In this document: positions 15,712-24,464 of the stretch, piece after piece
How positions within the stretch are numbered: position 1 is the first letter of the stretch
How the letters are laid out: each line of letters begins with the position of its first letter
Assembly (NCBI RefSeq): GCF_013407935.1
Contig: NZ_JACBZU010000001.1
Location: 124,001 to 188,000 of the forward strand
Direction: 5' to 3'
Length of the DNA: 64,000 nt
Origin: Allomuricauda sp. ARW1Y1
GTDB lineage: Bacteria; Bacteroidota; Bacteroidia; Flavobacteriales; Flavobacteriaceae
Position numbers and translations under genes: made by a program
Notes under the pieces: model-generated
Databases searched by the model: none
Seen by the model: only the letters and a program-made list of their open reading frames with translations
Told to the model about the DNA's origin: nothing

Positions 15712-17041
15712 TTTTGTTTTCGGGTTGATAATAATTGGGCGGGAAGCCGTTCAACTGTCTCCATAATTCAAACCAGATGGGGACATCCTCCAATAGGGCA
15801 ATGGTATTGGCACCCGACCCTACTCTAAGGTCTTTGGGCCAGGGATGGTCCTCCGGGTCTGGAGCCAACAAAACCCTATATTTCCCATTATCGCTAATAA
15901 AGGTCTCAATCGCGACGACTACCCCACCGTAGGTTCCATAGGACACATTGGGCCATCCGCTGAAAATAATCACGGGCCAACCATCAAACTGTATCCGTAC
16001 TTTTTCCCCAAGGTGTATCAAAGGCAGGTCTATTGGCTCCACAAAGGTTTCTACCGCCATATCGTACTTTGCCGGCATAATGCCTACCAATCGGTCGCCT
16101 TCCTTGAAGGTTTCCCCTATACCTCCTTGAATGGCCCTGTTTATGAATCCACTTTGCGGCGCCCGAATGTAGTACAAGTCATTCCGAATGGAATAGTTGG
16201 TAAATTCGTTCTCCAGCTTGGTCACTTGGGCCTCTGAGTCGAACTGATTGGATTGGGCGGTGAACTTCTCACTTCGTGCCTTGGATATTTTGTCGGCATA
16301 CTCCGCTTCTACCCTGGTAATTTCCACTTGGGCGTTCAACACCTCATTTTTACTAGCCAAGAGTTTGTTTTCCTGCGAAATCAATTTAGCCTGTGTCTCT
16401 TGCAGCTTAAGGCGTTTTTCCTCCACATCGGTCACTGCCTTAAGTCCCTCGGACTCCAATTGTGTGGTACGATCAAACTGCCTTTGGGCAATCATAATGT
16501 TTGTTTTGGCCGCTTCAAAATCGATGCTATCGCTCTCCACTTTTAAATTGGCCTGTAACAATTTGTTCCGCGCTTGTTCCAATTTCAAGGCTCTTTCGGT
16601 GGTCAAAGCCGCTATTTGGGCATCCAAAGCCCTTACCTTTTCTTGATAGGAGGTAACCGACATTTCTTTGGCCCTGATCTGTTGCCCTGTCCGTTCCACC
16701 AAATTGGGGTCGAAATACTCATTCTTGATTTCAGAAATATGCAAAATCGTATCGCCCTTCTCCACAAAATCCCCTTCACGAACAAACCATTTCTCAATCC
16801 GACCCGGTATTGGGGATTGAATGGTCTGTGGACGTTGGTCTGGCGTTAAGGTGGTCAAAAAACCTTTGCCTGACACGTTCTGGGTCCAAGGCAGGAATAA
16901 AATGATTACAAGAATAACGGTGAACACCACAAGGAACCGATTGAAATGCTTGTAATGTCTTCGGTGGGATACCCTTTGGACTGCCCTGAAGTGGGAAAGG
17001 TCTACCTTTCTATTTAAAACTGATTTAGAAATATTCAACAT
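15689..17041 (-). CDS. HlyD family membrane fusion protein
   Basis: 450-residue periplasmic adaptor. One transmembrane helix near residues 35-53 (VFTVILVIILFLPW), a lipoyl-like half (PIPGRIEKWFVREGDFVEKG, about 75-95), a long coiled coil (about 120-280) and a second lipoyl/beta-barrel half (RAPQSGFINRAIQGG; GDRLVGIMPAKYDM). It joins the ABC component in the inner membrane to the TolC channel. Lies 11 bases downstream of the ABC gene and overlaps tolC. Confidence 0.92.
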   Translation of the reverse strand: MLNISKSVLNRKVDLSHFRAVQRVSHRRHYKHFNRFLVVFTVILVIILFLPWTQNVSGKGFLTTLTPDQRPQTIQSPIPGRIEKWFVREGDFVEKGDTILHISEIKNEYFDPNLVERTGQQIRAKEMSVTSYQEKVRALDAQIAALTTERALKLEQARNKLLQANLKVESDSIDFEAAKTNIMIAQRQFDRTTQLESEGLKAVTDVEEKRLKLQETQAKLISQENKLLASKNEVLNAQVEITRVEAEYADKISKARSEKFTAQSNQFDSEAQVTKLENEFTNYSIRNDLYYIRAPQSGFINRAIQGGIGETFKEGDRLVGIMPAKYDMAVETFVEPIDLPLIHLGEKVRIQFDGWPVIIFSGWPNVSYGTYGGVVVAIETFISDNGKYRVLLAPDPEDHPWPKDLRVGSGANTIALLEDVPIWFELWRQLNGFPPNYYQPENKSANAAKK

Positions 17042-17052
17042 GGCGTTTCGCG

Positions 17053-18714
17053 TTATTGCTTAATTGTTCCATTTTCAATGGTCAGGATACGACCACATTT
17101 GTTTACCCATTTTTTATCATCGCTTACCACGACCAGACTCCATGGCTGGGCCGGGTCGGTTAAAAAGTCCATGATACGCGTGGTCTCATCTTCGTCAAAC
17201 TGATCTAACGGATCACGTAGCACCAAGAGCTTAGGTCTTTTTACCAAGCTTCTTGCAAGCACGATCTTTTTGGCCACGGTATATGAAATTTGCTTTCCTT
17301 CGGGAAAAATAACCGTATCGATACCATCTTCCATATCCTTGACCACTTTGCTGAGTCCCGTAACATCCAGCACCCAAAGTATGTCTTCCTTCGTAATTTC
17401 AGGGTTACCGAATGTGATATTTTCCTTAAGAGTGCCCTCAAAGGGGGTCTCCAATTTTAAGGATTGTCCTATTTTGGACCTAAAGTGGTTCAAATTTTCG
17501 GATTTCAAGCGTACACCGTTTACATAGATGCTTCCCCTAGTGGGTTCAATAAGTCCAGAAATAAGGTGCAACAAGGTGGATTTTCCGGATCCATTGGCCC
17601 CTGTAATCAATATCCGATCTTTTTTCTCAATACTCATCGAAAGTCCGCTGAGTATATTGATATCGGTTTTTGGAACATTGTAAACAATATTCTCCAAGTC
17701 CATTTTAAAATCTTCTTGTTCAAAAAGTTCCAAATCCTTCTGATCCGTTTCTACTTCTTTGTCCACCACTTGGCCCAACTTTTCCAATGCAGTAAGCACG
17801 TCGTAAAAGGATTCCAATCCAACAATAAGTTTTTCCACCGAACTGATCACCAATAAAATGATAATCTCTGCGGCGACAAACTGCCCAATGTTCATCTCTT
17901 GGTTCAGTACCAAAAGCCCTCCTATGATCAGCAAGCCAGCGGTGACCAAGATTTTAAATCCGATCATCTGGATAAACTGCAGCACCAAAATGCGGAAGTG
18001 GCTTTCCCGTGCCTCTAAATAGCCACTTACCAAATAGTCGTTCTTTTGGAGTGCATGGCTGGTTTTACCGGAAAGCTTGAAACTGACAATGCTTCTGGCC
18101 ACTTCCTGGATCCAATGGGCGACCTTATATTTTTGTTTGGATTCCGCAAGGCTCGTCTCCAGACCCCTTGATATGGTATACTTAAAAACCACATATATCA
18201 ATCCCAAAAGCAACACACCATAAACAATAAAGAAAGGGTGATACAGGGACAATAAAAGCAGTCCAAAAACAATCTGCAGGAGTGCCGTTGGAAAATCAAT
18301 CAAAAGTTTGGATACCCCTTTTTGTATGTTGAGCGTATCAAAAAAGCGGTTGGCCAATTCCGGGGGATAGTAATTCCGAAGCTCGGACATCTTTATTTTG
18401 GGGAATCGATACGTAAATTCAAACGAACTCCGCGTAAATATCTTTTGCTGGATATTTTCAATGATGCGTATTTGCATCAACTGTAAGACACCCGAAAAGG
18501 CAACCCCCAAGGTGACCAAGATTACAAGTATAATCCATGAGGTACTTACCTGTGCGCCTTGAATCAGGTTGATAATAGCCTGAATACCCAATGGAAGTGA
18601 TAAACCCACCAAACCTGAAAAAATAGCGTAGTAAAAGACCTGAAGTACATCTTTTCTGTCCAATTTTAACAAGTTGACGAGTCGCTGCCAAGAAGTAAGT
18701 ATTTGTTTTGCCAT
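17053..18714 (-). CDS. ABC exporter half-transporter with degenerate ATPase motifs
   Basis: 553 residues: six-helix transmembrane domain (about 25-300) fused to a nucleotide-binding domain (about 335-553), the exporter layout. The Walker A motif is intact (GANGSGKST, lysine at 378) and a Q-loop glutamine is present (KIGQSLKLE). The other motifs are not standard: the signature reads ISYTV instead of LSGGQ, Walker B reads LLVLRDP (Arg500, Asp501) instead of LLxLDEP, and the switch histidine position is Asp532 in VVVSDDKKW. If it acts as a homodimer neither site looks able to hydrolyse ATP normally. No peptidase domain. It lies directly after tetR and heads the structural genes. Confidence 0.88.
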   Translation of the reverse strand: MAKQILTSWQRLVNLLKLDRKDVLQVFYYAIFSGLVGLSLPLGIQAIINLIQGAQVSTSWIILVILVTLGVAFSGVLQLMQIRIIENIQQKIFTRSSFEFTYRFPKIKMSELRNYYPPELANRFFDTLNIQKGVSKLLIDFPTALLQIVFGLLLLSLYHPFFIVYGVLLLGLIYVVFKYTISRGLETSLAESKQKYKVAHWIQEVARSIVSFKLSGKTSHALQKNDYLVSGYLEARESHFRILVLQFIQMIGFKILVTAGLLIIGGLLVLNQEMNIGQFVAAEIIILLVISSVEKLIVGLESFYDVLTALEKLGQVVDKEVETDQKDLELFEQEDFKMDLENIVYNVPKTDINILSGLSMSIEKKDRILITGANGSGKSTLLHLISGLIEPTRGSIYVNGVRLKSENLNHFRSKIGQSLKLETPFEGTLKENITFGNPEITKEDILWVLDVTGLSKVVKDMEDGIDTVIFPEGKQISYTVAKKIVLARSLVKRPKLLVLRDPLDQFDEDETTRIMDFLTDPAQPWSLVVVSDDKKWVNKCGRILTIENGTIKQ

Positions 18715-19392
18715 CTATTTTTTATTTAAAGTACGGAAAATGAGGTCTGTAAAAAACTCGGTTGGTGAAATGGTGCTGTTGCAATTGGTAAGCGTGGGAA
18801 AATGCTCCTTTAAAAAATACTGGTGGAGCGACCCTTCCATGACATTGCTTGCCAAACTTATGGGATAGGGGTACTTTTGGTCCACGGCAGAAATCATATC
18901 GCTCAAGCGATTGACCAATCGTTTACAAACGATAAAAAAACTATCCTTATCCTCTTGATTGACCTCCTTCACCAAATAGGATTTTGAGTACTCGTTGATG
19001 ATTATCCGGTTCAACACTACTTCGTTCACATGCGAAATGGTGCTGTCCTCCTCCACATTCTGGGTCAAAACCTCCACGGCTTTCTCCAGCTTTTTGACGG
19101 GATCATCTATACCATTGGTGGCAAATACCATGCGATACTCTACCCAGCCCCAGTACCAAGTGGCCAAATACAGCAAAAGTTTGTGTTTGTTCTCAAAATA
19201 TCGGTAAATGGAGCTTTCGTTGGAGTTGATCTTTACGCCCAATTTCTTGAACGTAAAACTATCAAAGCCAAGTTCATCGATCATCAGGATACTGTGTTCA
19301 ATAATATTCTTTCCCAAAGTGGAGGACTCGGGGTCTTTAATGTAAAGTTTTTCGTTAACCCCGATCTTCAGGGACTGCATCAATAAATCCAT
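18715..19392 (-). CDS. TetR/AcrR family regulator
   Basis: 225 residues. The N-terminal helix-turn-helix is at about residues 30-70 (ILMIDELGFDSFTFKKLGVK then ESSIYRYFENKHKLLLYL); the rest is a ligand-binding/dimer domain. First gene of the tetR-ABC-HlyD-tolC operon; its stop abuts the ABC start. A 29-base palindrome at 19429-19457 just upstream of its promoter box is the likely operator, giving autoregulation of the exporter. An alternative start is the ATG at 19378-19380. Confidence 0.9.
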   Translation of the reverse strand: MDLLMQSLKIGVNEKLYIKDPESSTLGKNIIEHSILMIDELGFDSFTFKKLGVKINSNESSIYRYFENKHKLLLYLATWYWGWVEYRMVFATNGIDDPVKKLEKAVEVLTQNVEEDSTISHVNEVVLNRIIINEYSKSYLVKEVNQEDKDSFFIVCKRLVNRLSDMISAVDQKYPYPISLASNVMEGSLHQYFLKEHFPTLTNCNSTISPTEFFTDLIFRTLNKK

Positions 19393-19420
19393 CGCACATC
19401 ACTTTTAAAATTTTGCCTCG

Positions 19421-19428
19421 CAAATATA
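19421..19428 (-). promoter_or_regulatory. -7 box of the tetR exporter operon
   Basis: TATATTTG on the minus strand, exact TAnnTTTG, 28 bases before the tetR ATG and directly next to the operator palindrome. Confidence 0.65.
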
Positions 19429-19457
19429 AAAGTATTACTATCGATTAGTAATACTTT
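19429..19457. promoter_or_regulatory. Probable TetR operator (12-base perfect inverted repeat)
   Basis: AAAGTATTACTA and TAGTAATACTTT form a perfect inverted repeat around a TCGAT spacer. It fills the region where RNA polymerase would contact the -33 site of the tetR operon, as expected for a repressor site. It is also 31 bases upstream of the -7 box of the divergent tag gene. Confidence 0.75.
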
Positions 19458-19487
19458 AACTTTCAATTAACGCTTCGATTTTTCCCT

Positions 19488-19495
19488 TACTTTTG
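19488..19495 (+). promoter_or_regulatory. -7 box of tag
   Basis: TACTTTTG matches TAnnTTTG, 17 bases before the tag ATG. Confidence 0.5.
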
Positions 19496-19512
19496 ATAAA
19501 AATTCTAGCACT

Positions 19513-20076
19513 ATGGACAAACATCGGTGTGGTTGGTGCCTTGGCGACCCCTTGTACGAAGCTTATCACGATACGGAATGGGGCGTTCCCGTGCGGGATG
19601 ATGATACACTCTTTGAATTTTTGATATTGGAGACCTTTCAAGCCGGATTGAGCTGGATTACCGTATTGCGCAAACGAGAAAATTTTAGAAAAGCCTTCGA
19701 CCGGTTCAATTACCGAAAAATTGCTGCCTACGACCAAAAAAAGGTCGATTCCCTGCTACAGGATCCCGGCATCATCAGAAATAAATTAAAAGTGAACGCT
19801 ACCATATCCAACGCCAAAGCTTTTATGGAAATCCAAAAAGAATTTGGTAGCTTCAATACCTACATTTGGGATTTTGTGGATGGTGAGCCCATCAAAAACC
19901 AATGGAAAAATTACAAGGATGCCCCTGCGACCACAGCTGTTTCCGATGCCATTAGCAAAGATTTAAAGAAAAGAGGCTTCAAGTTTGTTGGTAGTACCGT
20001 AATTTACGCCCACATGCAGGCCACCGGTATGGTCAACGACCACGAAGTAAACTGTTTTAGATACCATGAAGTTTAA
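19513..20076 (+). CDS. tag: DNA-3-methyladenine glycosylase I
   Basis: Removes 3-methyladenine from alkylated DNA. 187 residues, the usual length. N-terminal MDKHRCGWCLGDPLYEAYHD and the WGVPVRDD stretch are diagnostic, as is the C-terminal zinc-binding H...H pattern in AHMQATGMVNDH. The LILETFQAGLSW segment forms part of the base pocket. The following gene starts 11 bases inside its end. It is divergent from the tetR operon. Confidence 0.96.
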   Translation: MDKHRCGWCLGDPLYEAYHDTEWGVPVRDDDTLFEFLILETFQAGLSWITVLRKRENFRKAFDRFNYRKIAAYDQKKVDSLLQDPGIIRNKLKVNATISNAKAFMEIQKEFGSFNTYIWDFVDGEPIKNQWKNYKDAPATTAVSDAISKDLKKRGFKFVGSTVIYAHMQATGMVNDHEVNCFRYHEV

Positions 20077-20647
20077 TCCCATACTCCTTTTTATGCTTCT
20101 GATAATGCAATTTGGTGTTGCACAGAACAAGTACGAACGTGAATCAAGGATAGATGAGGAAGAATTCCCCAAAGCTTCCTACCTGTTGATACAAGATTAC
20201 TTGGACGATGCCAAACGCATCCGTTTTTATAAAGAAACGGACAGCATCAAAAAAAGCTACGAAGCAAAGTTTAAAAAAGGAAGGCTTCACTACAGCGTGG
20301 AATTTGATGAAAGCGGAAAATTGGAGGATGTGGAGTTTATCATAAAGGAGCAGGATGTTCCCAACGACACTTGGGGCACCATTCTGTTCTATCTTGATGA
20401 AAACCATGCCAAATATCGAATCAAAAAAATCCAACAGCAATATCCTTTGCTGGATGGGCAATCCGAGAAAAAGCTCCTGCACAATGCCTTCCAAAACCTG
20501 ATTTTGCCAGAGGTGAACTATGAACTGATTTTTTCCGCCAAAAAGGACAAGGAATTTCAAGAGTACGAAGCGCTGTTTGATGCAGCGGGCCAATTGATAC
20601 AAATCCGCAAATCGTTCCCACCAAGTTATGACCATGTACTTTACTAG
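20066..20647 (+). CDS. Hypothetical exported protein, 193 aa
   Basis: Signal peptide at residues 1-19 (ending FGVAQ), then a mostly charged, soluble domain with alternating strands such as GRLHYSVEFDESGKLEDVEF and YEALFDAAGQLIQIRKSFP; the repeated x-F-D-x-x-G-x-L pattern recalls PepSY-like or beta-lactamase-inhibitor-like periplasmic folds, but I do not assign a family. It overlaps tag by 11 bases and the next gene by 20 bases, so it is probably translated with the DUF2490 protein and may work with it at the envelope. Confidence 0.75.
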   Translation: MKFNPILLFMLLIMQFGVAQNKYERESRIDEEEFPKASYLLIQDYLDDAKRIRFYKETDSIKKSYEAKFKKGRLHYSVEFDESGKLEDVEFIIKEQDVPNDTWGTILFYLDENHAKYRIKKIQQQYPLLDGQSEKKLLHNAFQNLILPEVNYELIFSAKKDKEFQEYEALFDAAGQLIQIRKSFPPSYDHVLY

Positions 20648-21317
20648 GTGGTTTTTTGGTCTGCTGCTGTTGTTGTCTTTGGCCAGCGTTCGGGCCCAAG
20701 AAAACCTTACAGCCTATTGGCAGCCACAAGTGGCCGTCAATTACAAAGTTTCCGGGTCCTATTCGCACAATTTTTCATTGGCCAACCGAAATTACATTTT
20801 TGACGATGAAGTGGCGACCTTGCGGGTGAGGCAATTGGACCTTGCGCATTTTTCCAACCTAAAGATTCAGGGAAACCAAAGTGTGGCCCTTGGCATCCAA
20901 TACCGTTTCCGAAATACCTTTGAGGATCGGGAAAACGAACTGCGGCTCACCCAACAATACAACATTACCCACAAACCTCTCGCTATCCGCTACGGGCACC
21001 GGTTTAGGGCAGAGCAGCGCATTACCAACTCCTTGACCACACATCGGTTCCGATATCGCTTTGCAGTGGATTTTCCTTTACAGGGCGAAAAATTGGACCC
21101 TGGGGAACCTTACTTTGTGGGCAGTCTGGAAAGCCTATTGAGCGTGGCGAAGCAAAACGTCCCTGAGTACGATACCCGATTATCGGGACAGATTGGCTGG
21201 GAACTTAACGGTGGCCTTAAGTTCCAGATGGGCGTAGAATATCGGATAGAGGATTTTACGGCCAGTCAACCACAAAATGTGCTTTTTTTATTGACGAGTG
21301 CGCAGCTCTCCCTGTAA
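20628..21317 (+). CDS. DUF2490 family outer-membrane beta-barrel-like protein
   Basis: 229 residues: signal peptide (to about RAQE, residue 25) followed by alternating amphipathic strands (YWQPQVAVNYKVSGSYSHNF, LAIRYGHRFRAEQRI, LSGQIGWELNGGLKFQMGVE) ending in the hydrophobic QLSL, typical of small outer-membrane barrels of the DUF2490 family. Function unknown. Its last 30 bases overlap the 3' end of the convergent aat gene. A second ATG six bases downstream (20634) is an alternative start. Confidence 0.8.
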   Translation: MTMYFTRWFFGLLLLLSLASVRAQENLTAYWQPQVAVNYKVSGSYSHNFSLANRNYIFDDEVATLRVRQLDLAHFSNLKIQGNQSVALGIQYRFRNTFEDRENELRLTQQYNITHKPLAIRYGHRFRAEQRITNSLTTHRFRYRFAVDFPLQGEKLDPGEPYFVGSLESLLSVAKQNVPEYDTRLSGQIGWELNGGLKFQMGVEYRIEDFTASQPQNVLFLLTSAQLSL

Positions 21318-21962
21318 AATTTTTACGAATTCCGCTCGCGGGACCAATTCTGCTCCCAAACTCTCCAAATGGGGGGTGTACACTTGACAATCGATGGCCA
21401 AGTATCCGTTCTTATCCAGTTCCCGGGCCATTTGGATGAACGCAAATTTGGACGCATTGGGCCGCAAACTGAACATACTTTCCCCGCAAAATACGTGTCC
21501 AAGGTCAACCCCGTAGAGTCCGCCCACCAGCTCACCGTCCTCCCAGACTTCATAAGAGCGTGTATGGCCTTTTTGGTGCAAATTCATATAGGCCGTTTTC
21601 ATTTCGGGGGTAATCCAGGTTCCGTCCTGACCCTTTCGTAGGACCTTGGCGCAATGGTCCATTACCTTTTCAAAACAAGTATTTTGGGTCAAGGTAAATT
21701 GGCCGTCACGAATCACTTTTCGCATGCTTTTGGATACTTTCACCTTCTTAGGAAAAAGAACCATACGGGGGTCGGGGGCCCACCATAAAATCAAGGAATC
21801 ATCGTTGAACCAAGGAAAAATTCCATTTTTATAGGCCAACAACAACCGTTCCGGAGAGAGGTCTCCACCTACCGCTAGTAGGCCATCCTCACTGGCCCGA
21901 TCCACCGGGGGGAACTCCAACCTTTTGTTCAAAAAGTATAGGGGCGTGTTTTCCACGTGCAT
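21288..21962 (-). CDS. aat: Leucyl/phenylalanyl-tRNA-protein transferase
   Basis: Adds leucine or phenylalanine to proteins with N-terminal Arg or Lys, marking them for ClpAP degradation (N-degron pathway). 224 residues. Signatures: FPPVDRASEDGLLAVGGDLS, the GIFPWFNDDSLILWWAPDPR active-site stretch, and GLYGVDLGHVFCGESMFS. Normal length. Its 3' end overlaps the convergent DUF2490 gene. Confidence 0.96.
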   Translation of the reverse strand: MHVENTPLYFLNKRLEFPPVDRASEDGLLAVGGDLSPERLLLAYKNGIFPWFNDDSLILWWAPDPRMVLFPKKVKVSKSMRKVIRDGQFTLTQNTCFEKVMDHCAKVLRKGQDGTWITPEMKTAYMNLHQKGHTRSYEVWEDGELVGGLYGVDLGHVFCGESMFSLRPNASKFAFIQMARELDKNGYLAIDCQVYTPHLESLGAELVPRAEFVKILQGELRTRQ

Positions 21963-21997
21963 TTTTTTCTAAAAATACAAATCGGGCCAAAAACAAG

Positions 21998-22025
21998 AAA
22001 ATCTGGACGGTAGGGTCCAGATTTT
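21998..22025 (-). terminator. Terminator of the DUF3127 gene
   Basis: AAAATCTGGAC and GTCCAGATTTT form an 11-base stem with a 6-base loop; the minus strand continues with CTTGTTTTT. Confidence 0.8.
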
Positions 22026-22052
22026 CAGTAAAATTATTATTAAACGTGTCGA

Positions 22053-22433
22053 TTAAAAAGGCAAATCGTCGTGATCTTCATCGTTATAATCGTCCGCAGG
22101 CTCAAAGGCCTCCATGGGAGGAACAGGTGGCATATTGTCGGCACCGGACTGTTCCGGCTGAAGGTTTTCGATGCGCCAACCTTGGATGGAGTTGAAATAC
22201 TTGGTTTCGCCCTGTGGGTTTACCCATTCCCTGCCCCTTAGGTTGATGCTGATCTTTACCATTTGTCCAACACTGTAATTATTCAGTAAATCGCATTTAT
22301 CCTGCACAAATTCCACCAAAATATGTTGTGGATATTGTTCCTCTGTGGTAACGACCACTTCTCTTTTTCGGAAACCGTTGTTACCGTAGGTCTTGGTTTC
22401 GTCTATCATTTTGATTCTTCCCTGAACTTCCAT
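22053..22433 (-). CDS. DUF3127 protein with SSB-like acidic tail
   Basis: 126 residues. The first ~95 residues (MEVQGRIKMIDETKTYG; FRKREVVVTTEEQYPQHILV; KYFNSIQGWRIE) are a compact beta-rich domain assigned to DUF3127 by its pattern and resembling an OB fold. A proline-rich linker follows, ending in an acidic tip DHDDLPF. The window's bona fide SSB ends in almost the same tip (EDDDLPF). In SSB that tip recruits repair and replication proteins, so this is probably a nucleic-acid-associated SSB-like protein; that is inference. Single gene with its own terminator. Confidence 0.82.
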   Translation of the reverse strand: MEVQGRIKMIDETKTYGNNGFRKREVVVTTEEQYPQHILVEFVQDKCDLLNNYSVGQMVKISINLRGREWVNPQGETKYFNSIQGWRIENLQPEQSGADNMPPVPPMEAFEPADDYNDEDHDDLPF

Positions 22434-22555
22434 GCAATGTTAATTTTTGTTGAAAACCCAAAAGTACATAAAATGAATTCCATTGGCATCCGTTATTTCA
22501 ACGAACTATCAACATGTTTTCCATTTCCCTATCTTTAAAAACAATTTGACCATCC

Positions 22556-23707
22556 ATGAACTTTAGCTCAAAACGGAAAACCTCCAATCTTATCCTCTTG
22601 ATCTCGGCATTCGTAATTGTGAGCCTTATTTTATGGAACACCAACAGTTTTTTTAAAAAATTCAAGGAGGAAGAGCGACTCAAAATGGAAATATGGGCCA
22701 CGGCCCAATTGGAGCTGGTGCAATCTTCGGTGGACCAAGAGCTGGGAAACCTTACCCTAAAAGTTTTGGGTAACAACACCTCTACTCCCATGATTTTGGT
22801 GAACGAAGAGGGCTCCTATAAAACCCACAACATTCCGGAGGACAAAATCGGTGACAGTGTCTACATCCGAAAAAAAATCGCCCAATTCAGGAACGAGAAC
22901 GAACCTATACAGATCATACAGGAAGATGAACTCTTGGAAACCCTGTATTATGGTAACTCCGAGGTGCTGAACAAGTTAAAATATTATCCACTTGCCCTAT
23001 TATTGATCATTTTTCTATTTGGTGCGGTCATTTTCTTTTTCTTCAGGACCAACAAGGCATCGGAACAGAACAAACTATGGGCGGGAATGGCCAAGGAAAC
23101 CGCGCACCAGATCGGAACGCCCCTAACTTCTTTATTGGGCTGGAACGAACTGTTGAAATCTGAGGCCATCAACCCAGAGGTAACCCGTGAAATCGCAAAG
23201 GACATCAGCCGACTGGAAACCATTACCGAGCGCTTTTCCAAAATAGGTTCCGTGCCCGAACTGCGAAAACACGATATTGTTTCAGAAACCAAAAAGGCCT
23301 ACGACTACCTCAAGCAGCGCAGTTCCAAATTGGTGCATTTTTCCTTCAGCTCCAATGTAGAGGAAGCCGCGGTGCTAATGAACCCTCCTTTGTACAATTG
23401 GAGTATAGAAAACTTGGTAAAAAACGGCATCGATGCCATGAAGGGAAAGGGCAATATCACCATCCAAATTGAAAAAAAGGGCCAAAACATCAACATTCTG
23501 GTCTCCGATACCGGACACGGCATCCCAAAAAGCGATTTCCAGAACATTTTCAATCCTGGGGTCACTTCCAAGCAAAGAGGCTGGGGTTTAGGGCTTTCGT
23601 TGGTAAAAAGAATCGTGGAAGAGTACCATAAAGGAAAAATTAAAGTATTTTCGTCAAGCAAGGAAGGAACCATCATGCAAATTTCCCTGAAAGCACTAGA
23701 AAATTGA
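22556..23707 (+). CDS. Membrane sensor histidine kinase
   Basis: 383 residues. Two helices (about 10-31 and 143-163) flank a periplasmic sensor region. The phosphoacceptor H-box is AHQIGTPLTSL with His184; N-box NLVKNGIDAM, G1 DTGHGIP and G2 GWGLGLSLVKRI follow. No response regulator is encoded nearby, so it is an orphan kinase. The next gene begins three bases after its stop. The stimulus is unknown. Confidence 0.92.
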   Translation: MNFSSKRKTSNLILLISAFVIVSLILWNTNSFFKKFKEEERLKMEIWATAQLELVQSSVDQELGNLTLKVLGNNTSTPMILVNEEGSYKTHNIPEDKIGDSVYIRKKIAQFRNENEPIQIIQEDELLETLYYGNSEVLNKLKYYPLALLLIIFLFGAVIFFFFRTNKASEQNKLWAGMAKETAHQIGTPLTSLLGWNELLKSEAINPEVTREIAKDISRLETITERFSKIGSVPELRKHDIVSETKKAYDYLKQRSSKLVHFSFSSNVEEAAVLMNPPLYNWSIENLVKNGIDAMKGKGNITIQIEKKGQNINILVSDTGHGIPKSDFQNIFNPGVTSKQRGWGLGLSLVKRIVEEYHKGKIKVFSSSKEGTIMQISLKALEN

Positions 23708-23710
23708 ATT

Positions 23711-24055
23711 ATGGCCGAGGAAAAACAACTTGTAATACAGGAAGCTGACATCACCAACAACTGTCCCGAGTGTTTTAATCAGGAACTCAAGATCACATTT
23801 TACCAAAAACATACGTATAATGCCTTGTACCATAGAACCACAGGAATGGTAACCCACGAGATCAAGTGCAAAAAATGTAACTCTGTTATTTACCCCGTAA
23901 ACTGGACCCCAGACATTGAAAGGGTATTCAATTATTACAACAAGTTGGTAAAACCAGACCGGCCAGCGGTACGGTTCACCATGTTGTTCTTCATTATTTT
24001 AATCCTGATGCTGTGCTTAGCGGCGGCAGGTGTTTACTTTTATTTGGAAAGTTAA
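23711..24055 (+). CDS. Hypothetical protein with zinc-ribbon-like cysteines and one TM helix
   Basis: 114 residues. CPECFNQELK and CKKCNSVIYP give two CxxC pairs about 35 residues apart, as in a zinc ribbon, followed by a C-terminal membrane helix (about residues 92-111). It follows the sensor kinase by three bases and is probably co-transcribed; a link to that kinase is possible but unproven. Its final bases overlap the convergent HIT gene by four. Confidence 0.75.
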   Translation: MAEEKQLVIQEADITNNCPECFNQELKITFYQKHTYNALYHRTTGMVTHEIKCKKCNSVIYPVNWTPDIERVFNYYNKLVKPDRPAVRFTMLFFIILILMLCLAAAGVYFYLES

Positions 24056-24441
24056 AGTTTGGACCGGATGGCTTCCGCCACGGCTTCAAATTCTTCTTCG
24101 CTAAGTTTCTCTTTGTGTTGAAAAGTGGCATTGGCCATGCTTTGAAGTGGAATCAAATGAACGTGCACATGGGGCACTTCCAAGCCTATTACGGACATGC
24201 CCACCCGCTTACAGGGCACTGCTTTCTCCAAGGCCATCCCCACATTTCGTGAAAAGCCCATCAATCGCATGTACGATTCCTCATCCAGGTCCATGATCTT
24301 ATCCACCTCTTTTTTGGGAACGCACAAGGTATGTCCCTTGGCATTGGGGTTGATGTCCAGAAAAGCAAAATTGTACTCGTCCTCAGCTATTTTGTAACTT
24401 GGAATGTCTCCATTGATGATTTTTGTGAATATACTGGCCAT
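24052..24441 (-). CDS. HIT family nucleotide hydrolase
   Basis: 129 residues, histidine-triad fold. The HxHxHxx motif is HVHVHLIPL near residues 91-99, with the N-terminal IFTKIINGDIPSYKIAEDE typical of the Hint/PKCI-like branch that hydrolyses purine nucleoside phosphoramidates or dinucleotides. Cytoplasmic. Lies downstream of greA on the same strand but is separated by the greA terminator. Confidence 0.93.
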   Translation of the reverse strand: MASIFTKIINGDIPSYKIAEDEYNFAFLDINPNAKGHTLCVPKKEVDKIMDLDEESYMRLMGFSRNVGMALEKAVPCKRVGMSVIGLEVPHVHVHLIPLQSMANATFQHKEKLSEEEFEAVAEAIRSKL

Positions 24442-24464
24442 TTTGATTCGGTTTTAAAATAAAA

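Noticed and set aside
14287-19392. Exporter operon as a bacteriocin (peptidase-containing) system
   Set aside because: The ABC protein starts directly with the membrane domain; there is no C39 peptidase domain and no small precursor gene nearby.
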